The translations under genes were made by a program, and so were the position numbers. Positions 14,986 through 22,240 of a stretch of 64,000 nucleotides of DNA are shown here, one piece after another. Positions within the stretch are counted from its first letter, which is position 1. Each line of letters starts with the position of its first letter. Source of the DNA: Actinoplanes regularis (lineage in GTDB: Bacteria; Actinomycetota; Actinomycetes; Mycobacteriales; Micromonosporaceae); NCBI RefSeq assembly GCF_900188005.1, contig NZ_FZNR01000013.1, positions 124,001 through 188,000 on the forward strand, given 5' to 3'. Under the pieces are notes generated by a model, which worked only from the letters and a program-made list of their open reading frames with translations, did no database searches and was not told where the DNA came from.

Positions 14986-15840
14986 TCAGTGCGACAACAA
15001 TCGGTAGGTATCGGTCTCCGGGGCAAGATTCGGGAGGACCACCCCGAGTGGCGCGTCGACCATCAAATCCGCGTAGGGCTCCCCACGGGTCACACCCCGG
15101 TTCACGATCGCCACCCGCACGCCCTGCTTCGCCGCCCGCAGCACGAACCGGCGCCCGGAGAGCACGGTCAGCGACGAGCCCAGAACCAGCAGCATGCGTG
15201 CCCCGGCGACCAGCTCGAACGCCCGGGACACCCGGTCGGCCGGCACCGTCTCGCCGAAATACACCACGTCCGGCTTGAGCGTCCCGCCGCAGGCCAGACA
15301 GTCCACGACGGTGAACCCGTCCAGCCCGGCATCGTCCAGCTCGACGTCGCCGTCCGCGTTCACCGCCGCCGCGACCGCGGTGAAGCCCGGGTTCGCCGCG
15401 GTCAGCCGCCGCTCCAGCTCCTCCCGGGCGCTCGGGGCACCGCAGTCCAGGCAGGTGACCCGGGCCAGGTTGCCGTGCAGCTCGACCACGTCCCGGGCGC
15501 CGGCCGCCTGGTGCAGGCCGTCCACGTTCTGCGTGATCACCCCGTGCAGCAGGCCCCACTCCTGCCAGCGGGCCACCGCCCGGTGCCCGTCGTTCGGCCG
15601 GGCCAGCCCGATCGTGCGCCAGCCGAGATGGCTGCGCGCCCAGTAACGTCGGCGGGCGAGCGGGTCGCCGGTGAACGTCTGGTACGTCATCGGCGTATTG
15701 CGCCGCGCCGAGCCGGACGGGCCCCGGTAATCCGGGATGCCGGAGTCGGTGGAGAGCCCCGCACCGCTGAGCACCACCACGCCGCCCTCGCCCAGCCAGC
15801 CGTCCAGGCGGGTCACCTGCTCCACCAACTCGAAGTCCAT
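14986..15840 (-). CDS. Sirtuin NAD-dependent protein deacylase
   Basis: A 284-residue sirtuin. The NAD-binding motif GAGLSTDSGIPDYRG, the QNVDGLH motif, the catalytic histidine in ELHGN, two CxxC pairs of the zinc module (CLDCG, CLACG) and the ribose-binding GSSLTV are all present. The zinc module carries an acidic insertion (VNADGDVELDDAGLD) between the cysteine pairs. The ATG at 15840 has GGAGG eight bases upstream. It would remove acyl groups from lysines and is monocistronic. Confidence 0.92.
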   Translation of the reverse strand: MDFELVEQVTRLDGWLGEGGVVVLSGAGLSTDSGIPDYRGPSGSARRNTPMTYQTFTGDPLARRRYWARSHLGWRTIGLARPNDGHRAVARWQEWGLLHGVITQNVDGLHQAAGARDVVELHGNLARVTCLDCGAPSAREELERRLTAANPGFTAVAAAVNADGDVELDDAGLDGFTVVDCLACGGTLKPDVVYFGETVPADRVSRAFELVAGARMLLVLGSSLTVLSGRRFVLRAAKQGVRVAIVNRGVTRGEPYADLMVDAPLGVVLPNLAPETDTYRLLSH

Positions 15841-15943
15841 GAACAAATCCTCCCTCGTCCGGGTGACCGGCGGGGACCCCCATCCGTGGCCGTGACCGGA
15901 ACGACCCGTGCGCGTTGTCCGGCGCGCCGGTAGGTTTATCCAG

Positions 15944-16057
15944 GTGACCGCTTTGGCGCAGGAAGGCCAGGTCGCCGCGGTTCCGGTGTCCGGCCCCGCG
16001 CCGCTGACCGGCGTCCTCCCGGCCACCGCCGGCTCCCGGGCACCCCCGACCCGCTGA
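15944..16057 (+). CDS. Possible 37-residue small ORF
   Basis: GTG-started frame (VTALAQEGQVAAVPVSG and so on, ending PPTR) in the gap before the next plus-strand gene. There is no clear ribosome site, and its codon use is only weakly coding-like. It fills a gene-free gap but may be chance. Confidence 0.2.
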   Translation: MTALAQEGQVAAVPVSGPAPLTGVLPATAGSRAPPTR

Positions 16058-16109
16058 CGTTCCGCTCCCGTCGGCCCCGTCGTCTCCTTCGCTTCCCTTG
16101 GGGTGTTCC

Positions 16110-16808
16110 GTGGATTCCGCCGCGTTTCTGAGCTCCGTCCCGCAAGCCGTCGCGATCTGGCTGATCATCATCCTGCTCGTCGCCGTCGCGGCGGCGACCG
16201 TCTCGATTCCCCGCGTGCTGACCGAGCCGGCCCCGGTCGTGACCGAGCGGCAGCGGTACGCCGAGGAGGTCGCGATCGCCGCCGACCGGGCGGCCGGCAC
16301 CGCGCGCCGGCGCCGTGCCGAGTGGGTGGCCGCCCAGACGGCGGTCGACGAGGCCTGGGCGGCGTACGAGAAGGCCGACCAGGCCTGCCACCGGATCGCG
16401 AGTGCCGCCGCGTACCCGCTGGTCAGTCTGCGCCGCAAGCCCGGCGAGAACGTCGACCGGCAGCGCTACCTGCACCGCGCGGCCAGCGCCCTGTGCCGCT
16501 CCCAGGACCTCTCCATCGACCAGCTCAACGACGTCTTCGCGCACCGCGGCTGGAATCCCCGGCTGCATCCGGTCCTGCAGGAGGCGGTGCTCGCCCAGGC
16601 GGTCCGGGCGCACCGGCTGGCGGGCTACCGCGAGGCCGTGGAGAAGGAGCAGATCGCCTGGCGGGGCGTGCTCGCGGCCGACGAGGCGTTGTGCAGCCTG
16701 CGGGCCGAGGCGACGGCCGCGCCGTTGCGGGTGGACGACCCGGAGCCGACCGACCAGCAGTGGTGGACCGAGCAGTGGACGGCCACCGAATTCCCGGCGG
16801 CGGCCTGA
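16110..16808 (+). CDS. Membrane-anchored coiled-coil protein of unknown function
   Basis: A 232-residue protein with one N-terminal membrane helix (AVAIWLIIILLVAVAAATVS) followed by a long alanine/arginine/glutamate-rich helical region (about residues 45-215) likely to form coiled coil, facing the cytoplasm by the positive-inside rule. I chose the GTG at 16110; a TTG 12 bases upstream is possible and neither has a good ribosome site. No family is recognised. It is followed by the phosphatase gene 97 bp downstream. Confidence 0.65.
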   Translation: MDSAAFLSSVPQAVAIWLIIILLVAVAAATVSIPRVLTEPAPVVTERQRYAEEVAIAADRAAGTARRRRAEWVAAQTAVDEAWAAYEKADQACHRIASAAAYPLVSLRRKPGENVDRQRYLHRAASALCRSQDLSIDQLNDVFAHRGWNPRLHPVLQEAVLAQAVRAHRLAGYREAVEKEQIAWRGVLAADEALCSLRAEATAAPLRVDDPEPTDQQWWTEQWTATEFPAAA

Positions 16809-16905
16809 TGTCCAACCTGGATGGTGTTCACGTTCACGCGTTCCCTGTGACACCGGCCCGGTAACGTTTGCGGCGGCGGCGATCGACCGGAACGGCGAGG
16901 AGGAG

Positions 16906-17955
16906 ATGGTGGCGGTAACACCGGCGGAGACGTCCAAGGCGGTGGCCCGGATGCATCGGGCGGCCCTGGTCGAGGACGCCGTGCACGAGATCATCGAGCG
17001 GAACCTGCGCAACCGGGGCTGGAAGCCGTACATCACGGCCTACACCGGGTACGGCGCGCCGGGCTGGGCCCGGGTGATGGGCCGGGTCCTGCTCTCCCGC
17101 CCCCGGCTGGTCCGCCGGCGCCGGGAGAAGGTGCGCGGCTGGCGCAGCTTCACCACCACCCCGGTCAGCGACGCGGTGGTGCGCATCGAGGTCGGCGGCA
17201 GCGTCACCGAGACCCGGACCGACCGCAGCGGTTACGTCGACTGCCGCGTCAAGGGCGACCTCGACCCGGGCTGGGCCAGCGTGCGACTGCACTGCGAGGG
17301 CGCCACCCCGGTGGACGCTCCGATCCGGGTGATCGACCCGGCGGTGAAGTTCGGCCTGATCTCCGACATCGACGACACGGTGATGGTCACCGCCCTGCCC
17401 CGCCCGATGCTCGCCGCGTGGAACACGTTCGTCCTCGACGAGCACGCCCGGGCCGCCGTGCCCGGCATGGCGGTGCTCTACGAGCGGCTGATCAACGCCA
17501 ACCCGGGCAGCCCGGTGATCTATCTCTCCACCGGCGCCTGGAACGTCGCACCCACCCTGACCCGCTTCCTCACCCGGCACCTCTACCCGGTCGGACCGAT
17601 TCTGCTCACCGACTGGGGGCCGACCCCGGACCGCTGGTTCCGCAGCGGCCAGGAGCACAAGCGCAACTCGCTGCGCCGGCTCGCCAAGGAGTTCCCGTCG
17701 GTGCGCTGGCTGCTGATCGGTGACGACGGCCAGCACGACCAGGAGATCTACTCCGAGTTCGCCCGCGAGCACCCGGACAATGTGGCCGCCGTGGCGATCC
17801 GGCGGCTCTCGCCCACCCAGGCGGTGCTGGCCGGCGCCATTCCCGGCCCGTCCGAGACGCCCGAGGCCGTGCCGTCCGGCGGCAAGACCTGGTTCGCCGC
17901 CCCGGACGGTGCCGGCCTCTGGTCCCTGCTGCGCGACACCGACCTGGCCGAATGA
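16906..17955 (+). CDS. APP1-type phosphatidate phosphatase domain protein (DUF2183)
   Basis: A 349-residue protein. The HAD-like catalytic signature SDIDDTV gives D154, D156 and T158, as in the phosphatidate phosphatase APP1 family. A beta-sandwich-like region precedes it (residues 85-145) and motifs YLSTGAWN and LLIGDDGQHD follow. GGCGAGGAGGAG directly precedes the ATG. A GTG three bases later (16909) has better spacing and may be the true start. It would dephosphorylate a lipid phosphate or related substrate. Confidence 0.82.
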   Translation: MVAVTPAETSKAVARMHRAALVEDAVHEIIERNLRNRGWKPYITAYTGYGAPGWARVMGRVLLSRPRLVRRRREKVRGWRSFTTTPVSDAVVRIEVGGSVTETRTDRSGYVDCRVKGDLDPGWASVRLHCEGATPVDAPIRVIDPAVKFGLISDIDDTVMVTALPRPMLAAWNTFVLDEHARAAVPGMAVLYERLINANPGSPVIYLSTGAWNVAPTLTRFLTRHLYPVGPILLTDWGPTPDRWFRSGQEHKRNSLRRLAKEFPSVRWLLIGDDGQHDQEIYSEFAREHPDNVAAVAIRRLSPTQAVLAGAIPGPSETPEAVPSGGKTWFAAPDGAGLWSLLRDTDLAE

Positions 17956-17959
17956 GGTC

Positions 17960-18130
17960 CTATTCGGGCTGTTCCGCCGGTGCGGCGGCCTCGGCCACCC
18001 GGCCGTGCAACCGCTCCCGGATCTCGTCCGCTGAGTACGCCCGGCGTTTGCGCTCGGCCCGGGCGATCACCACCCCGGTCGCCGCGACTCCCGCCAGGCC
18101 CGCCAGTCCCGCTACCTTCCACCACCGCAT
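17960..18130 (-). CDS. Small single-pass membrane protein, 56 residues
   Basis: Reads MRWWKVAGLAGLAGVAATGV then VIARAERKRRAYSADEIRER and a short acidic tail, ending in a TAG. One hydrophobic helix is followed by a basic stop-transfer cluster and an amphipathic tail. It is too short for many gene callers but has coding-like third-position GC and sits neatly between neighbours. It starts 17 bp from the divergent GTG of the next gene. Such tail motifs (YSADEIRERLH) are common in small actinobacterial membrane proteins of unknown role. Confidence 0.7.
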   Translation of the reverse strand: MRWWKVAGLAGLAGVAATGVVIARAERKRRAYSADEIRERLHGRVAEAAAPAEQPE

Positions 18131-18147
18131 CTGCTGAGAATAGACAC

Positions 18148-18798
18148 GTGGTTGCCGACATCAGCCTCGACGAGGCCATTGAACTGACCCGTACAGGTGA
18201 CATCTGGATCTTTCGCGGCCGTTCCGGGCCGGACCGAGCCATTCAGACCCTCACCAACAGCCCGGTGAACCATGTCGGGATGTCCCTGGTGATCGACGAC
18301 ATGCCACCCCTGATGTGGCATGCCGAGCTGGGGAAATCCCTGCCCGACCTCTGGTCCGGCAAGTTCCAGCGGGGGGTGCAGCTGCACGACCTGCGCGACG
18401 CGGTCACCGTCTGGGCCCGTCGGTACGGTCAGCGTGGCTGGTTGCGCCAGCTCGAGCCGGGTGCCACCCGGACGATGGAGGACAAGGCCCTCAAGACGGT
18501 GGCCCGGCTGGACGGCACGCCGTTCCCGTCCACCTCGCAGCTCGCCTGGCGCTGGGTCCGGGGGCGGGTGCCGCAGATCCAGCCACCCTGGAAGCCGGCC
18601 GAGAACACCGACGCGACCCTGGAGAAGGCGTACTGCGCGGAGGTGGTCGCGGTCACCTACGAGGACATGGGGCTGCTGCCGCGCAACCGCAAGGCCAACT
18701 GGTACGACCCCGGCCGCTTCTGGTCCGGCGACGAGCTGGAGCTCAACGCCGGTTTCCTGCTGGGCGACGAGATCTCGGTCCGCGTCCCCGACGCGTGA
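18148..18798 (+). CDS. Permuted NlpC/P60-like (YiiX type) papain-fold protein
   Basis: A 216-residue protein. The order of motifs is GDIWIFRGRSGPD, then a histidine in NHVGM, and late a cysteine in AYCAEVVAVTYEDMG. Histidine before cysteine is the circularly permuted NlpC/P60 arrangement of YiiX/YebB-like proteins, which cut amide or lipid-linked bonds. There is no signal peptide. The GTG at 18148 is only 17 bp from the divergent small gene and lacks a ribosome site, so the message may be leaderless. Activity is inferred from the motif order only. Confidence 0.7.
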   Translation: MVADISLDEAIELTRTGDIWIFRGRSGPDRAIQTLTNSPVNHVGMSLVIDDMPPLMWHAELGKSLPDLWSGKFQRGVQLHDLRDAVTVWARRYGQRGWLRQLEPGATRTMEDKALKTVARLDGTPFPSTSQLAWRWVRGRVPQIQPPWKPAENTDATLEKAYCAEVVAVTYEDMGLLPRNRKANWYDPGRFWSGDELELNAGFLLGDEISVRVPDA

Positions 18799-18824
18799 CC
18801 AGCCGTCTTCCGGACGCCATTGGT

Positions 18825-18858
18825 CGAGCCGGCCGGGGGAGTGGTCCCGGCCGGCTCG
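18825..18858. terminator. Bidirectional hairpin between convergent genes
   Basis: Perfect 13-bp arms (cgagccggccggg at 18825-18837 and complement at 18846-18858) with an 8-base loop. Confidence 0.8.
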
Positions 18859-18913
18859 GTCGACGGTGCCGGGCCCGGAACCGCCAGGGCGGGCCGGGCC
18901 GGCGACCGACGGG

Positions 18914-20499
18914 TCAGCGGCCGGAGCGGCGGCCGCCGGTGGTCCTGGCGGAGAACGCGGCGGCTCCGCCACCGCCCGCGGCGGGACGGGGCTGCGGCGT
19001 ACCGGAACGGGTCGTCCTGGCCTGTCCGGACCGGGGCGTTCCGGAAGCGGACCGGGTACCGCCGGAACCGGTGCGCGGGGCGGGCGAAGCCGCCCGCGGT
19101 GAGCCGGAGCCGGCGCCGGACCGCTGTCCCGTGCCGCTCTCCGCGCCGCTGCGCCGCCTCGCGGCCGGCTTCTCCGAAGCCGCCGGGCGTCCGGTCGCCG
19201 ATCGTCCCGAGCCGGTCGCCGGGGCGTCGGTGGCCGAGGCCGCCGGCCGGCCGGCGCGCTCCGAGGAGCCGCCGCGACGGCGCCCGTTACGGCGCCCGCC
19301 GCCCTCCCCGGGGGTCTGCTGCGGTGCGGCCTGCGGCTGGGTGGGGGCGACGAACATCCGCTCGCCCGGCGCCAGCTCCGCCAGCAGCGCGTCTCCCGGA
19401 CGGGCCCGCCGGGTGACCGGCCGGATGCCCGCCTTACGCGTCAGGTCCCGCACGTCCGACTGCTGATCGTCGGTCATCAGGGTGATCACCGTGCCGCGCG
19501 CCCCGGCCCGCGCGGTCCGGCCGGACCGGTGCAGGTACGCCTTGTGCTCCACCGGCGGGTCCGCGTGAATGACCAACGTCACATCGTCGACGTGGATGCC
19601 GCGCGCCGCGATGTCGGTGGCGACCAGGGTGCCCGCGGTCCCGTCGGAGAACGCCGAGAGGTTCCGGTTGCGCGCGTTCTGCGCCAGGTTGCCGTGCAGC
19701 TCGACAGCCGGAACCCCGGCCGTGACCAGCTGGCGGGTCAGCACCTTGGCGCGCCGCTTGGTCCGGGTGAAGACCACCGACCGGCCGGGCGCCGCGAGCA
19801 GCTCGACCAGCACCGGGAACCGGTCGTCCGGGTCGATGTGCAGCACGTGGTGGTCCATCTCGACGGGCGCCTGCGCGGCCGAGTCCACGTGGTGGGTGAC
19901 CGCCTTCCGGAGGAACTGCCGGACCAGCACGTCGATCCCGTTGTCCAGGGTCGCCGAGAAGAGCAGGCGCTGACCGCTGGCCGGGGTCTGTCCGAGCAGC
20001 CGCCGGACCACCGGCAGGAACCCCAGGTCGGCCATGTGATCGGCCTCGTCCAGCACGGTGATCTCGACGGCGTCCAGCGACGCGTGCCCGTTGCGGATGT
20101 GGTCGTCCAGCCGGCCCGGGCAGGCGACCAGCACGTCCACCCCGTTGCGGAGCGCGGTGATCTGCGGGTTCGCGCCGACCCCGCCGAAGACGGTGAGGGT
20201 GCGCAGGCCCATCGCCTCGGCGAGCGGGCGCAGCGTGGCCTCGATCTGGGTGGCCAGCTCGCGGGTCGGCGCCAGGATCAGGGCGCGCGGGCGGCCGGGC
20301 CGGCGTGGCGCCTTCACCGAGGCCAGGCGGGCCACCACGGGCAGCACGAACGCGTACGTCTTCCCGGATCGAGCAGGTCACGCCCGGCGAGGGAGTCCGG
20401 CAGCGTGGCCGCCTGGATCGGGAACGGTGTGGTGATGCCGAGAGCGGCGAGCGCGCCGGACAGTACGGCCGGGACGCCTAGCTCGATGAACGATGTCAT
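18914..20499 (-). pseudogene. DEAD-box RNA helicase, frameshifted inside motif I
   Basis: The N-terminal part starts at ATG 20499 (MTSFIELGVPAVLSGALAAL) and carries the Q motif PFPIQ. The frame then breaks at about 20366-20373: after GRDLL the motif I codons are missing up to SGKTYAFVLPVV, which continues in another frame. The rest is intact: PTRELATQ, DEAD as LDEAD, SAT as FSATL, HRSGRTARAG and a basic GR/RS-rich tail of about 170 residues. The expected A-x-T-G-S-G-K-T needs about 18 bases where only 2 remain, so about 16 GC-rich bases are lost. This is a real mutation or a sequence error. Confidence 0.8.
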
Positions 20500-20657
20500 T
20501 AAGGGGGTAACTCCGTAGGTCAGTTGGAGATCAATCCTACTGCTCACCCGTGGCAACCACTCTGCACCCGGCATCGAACCGGGACGCACTCAACATCGCA
20601 GAGATTTTTCCTCAGCGCCGGACGCCCCCACTCCGGCCGGTACTGAGGAGACCCCTG

Positions 20658-21509
20658 ATGAGCGGTGAAACACCTGCCGTCGACCGGCGTCAAGAGGACA
20701 TCGTGCGAGCCAACATGCCGCTTGTCGGGCACCTGGTCCGCGAGATGCTTGTCCGGGTCCCCGCCCACGTCAACCGGGACGACCTGCTGTCGGCCGGCTA
20801 CGCGGCCCTGGTCGCCGCGGCGCGCGGATTCGACAAGGAGCGGGGTGTCCCGTTCCCACGCTTCGCCGCCGCCCGGGTGCGCGGTGCCCTGCTCGACGAG
20901 CTGCGCGGGCTGGACTGGGCGAGCCGCTCGGTCCGCCAGCGCGCCCGCCGGACCGACTCGGCCCGTGAGGAGCTGACCGCTGAGCTCGGCCGTACGCCGA
21001 CCGTGCGGGAGCTGGCCGATCGGCTCGGTTGCACGGTCGAGGACGTCGAGCACGCCGCGGACGACGTGCAGCGTGCCGCGGTGTTCAGCCTGCAGGGCTT
21101 CGCGACCGCCACCGCCGACGACATCGTCACCGAGCCGGGGGCCGGCCCGGAGGAGATGCTGATCCGCCGGGAGCGGCTCGGCTACCTGCGGCACGCCGTG
21201 GACGCCCTGCCGGACCGGCTGCGCGTGGTCGTCGAGGGCTACTTCTTCGGCGAGCGCCCGATGGCCGAGATCGCCAGCGAGCTGGGAGTCAGTGAGTCCC
21301 GGGTGTCGCAGCTGCGCGCCGAGGCGCTGGTGCTGCTGCGGGACGGGTTGAACACCCACCTGGACCCGGCGCTCGCCGCCGAGAACCCGCCGAAGGAGGG
21401 CTGCGTGGCCCGGCGCCGGGCGGCGTACTACGAACGGATCGCCAGCCGGGGCACGCTGCGCACCCGCCTGGCCCTCACCAGCCCGGACGGCCTGCCGAGA
21501 GCCGCCTAG
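20658..21509 (+). CDS. FliA/WhiG-type RNA polymerase sigma factor (paralogue 1)
   Basis: A 283-residue group 3 sigma-70 factor. Region 2 spans about residues 15-95 (LVGHLVREMLVRVPAHVNRDDLLSAG is its core), region 3 follows, and region 4 carries the HTH (MAEIASELGVSESRVSQLRAEA). The ATG at 20658 has a GAGGAG eight bases upstream. A C-terminal tail of about 45 residues after region 4 is shared with the second copy at 25836. No anti-sigma gene is adjacent. Such factors drive motility or sporulation genes in actinomycetes. Confidence 0.9.
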   Translation: MSGETPAVDRRQEDIVRANMPLVGHLVREMLVRVPAHVNRDDLLSAGYAALVAAARGFDKERGVPFPRFAAARVRGALLDELRGLDWASRSVRQRARRTDSAREELTAELGRTPTVRELADRLGCTVEDVEHAADDVQRAAVFSLQGFATATADDIVTEPGAGPEEMLIRRERLGYLRHAVDALPDRLRVVVEGYFFGERPMAEIASELGVSESRVSQLRAEALVLLRDGLNTHLDPALAAENPPKEGCVARRRAAYYERIASRGTLRTRLALTSPDGLPRAA

Positions 21510-21524
21510 GTCCGACACGGTCAA

Positions 21525-21551
21525 GGGCCCGCCGCGCCTCGTGGTGGGCCC
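21525..21551. terminator. Hairpin between convergent sigma factor and lipoprotein genes
   Basis: Nine-base-pair stem with one G-U pair: gggcccgcc (21525-21533) and ggtgggccc (21543-21551). Confidence 0.7.
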
Positions 21552-21562
21552 CGACCCGTGCC

Positions 21563-22075
21563 TCAGTTGTTCGCGCAGGTCCCGGCCTTTTTCTGGGCCG
21601 CGATCGCCTTGGCGGCGCCCATCTTGTAGAGCTTGAGACCCTCCGGGGCCGGCTCCAGCTTCCAGGCGTCGCCCTCGTAGACCATGGTGTACGACTGGGC
21701 CGCGACCAGCTGCTTGGCGATCACGACGGCCTTGTCGGTGCCGTCCATCCGGGCGCTCGTGAGCTGGATCGCCAGCCCCTTGCGGGAGCACGCCTGGTTG
21801 AGCTTGACGTAGTCGTCCTTGCTGATCGCCTGCTTGCCGGCGGCGGTGTACAACTCCCACGCGCCCGCGAAGTCGCCGCCGCTGAACCGGTCGAACACGG
21901 TCTGCGCGGCGGCCTTCGCACCGTCGATGGTCTTCGGCTCCGGGCCACCGGCGGCAGCCGCGGCGGCGCCGGCCGCCGGTGCGTCGTCGCCCGAGCAGCC
22001 GGCGGTGACACCGAGGACGGCGACCGCGGCGAGAGCGAGGCCGGCGAGCCGCCGGTACGGGTGGTTGATGTCCAT
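21563..22075 (-). CDS. Small secreted lipoprotein
   Basis: A 170-residue protein with a lipoprotein signal peptide ending in VTAGCSG (cysteine about residue 26), an alanine-rich linker, then a small alpha/beta domain (VFDRFSGGDFAGAWELYTAAG) that resembles NTF2/DUF4878-type lipoproteins. The ATG at 22075 directly precedes the signal peptide, although its ribosome site is weak. It is anchored to the outer face of the membrane. Function unknown. Confidence 0.78.
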   Translation of the reverse strand: MDINHPYRRLAGLALAAVAVLGVTAGCSGDDAPAAGAAAAAAGGPEPKTIDGAKAAAQTVFDRFSGGDFAGAWELYTAAGKQAISKDDYVKLNQACSRKGLAIQLTSARMDGTDKAVVIAKQLVAAQSYTMVYEGDAWKLEPAPEGLKLYKMGAAKAIAAQKKAGTCANN

Positions 22076-22206
22076 GACCGGGTTAATCCCGGCACACCGT
22101 CGCACGTAACGGCCCCGGCGTGTCCATGACGGCTTCCAGACAGTTGCCGCCCGGCCCGTAACCCGCGAGGCTTCCGCTATTCTGGTCGTTTGCCGTAAAC
22201 AGAAAA

Positions 22207-22230
22207 GGCAACCAATTTTCATTGGTTGCC
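22207..22230. promoter_or_regulatory. Perfect 24-bp palindrome before the HelD-like gene
   Basis: Ten-base arms GGCAACCAAT / ATTGGTTGCC around TTTC. AT-rich for this genome and only 11-35 bp from the candidate starts, so it may be an operator or a mRNA stem controlling the helicase. It is not the rifamycin-associated element sequence known upstream of some helR genes. Confidence 0.65.
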
Positions 22231-22240
22231 AGCGGCCGGA

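Noticed and set aside
22207..22230. Rifamycin-associated element upstream of the HelD-like gene
   Set aside because: The palindrome is AT-rich and does not match the known GGGGCTTGCGGCAAGCCCC element.
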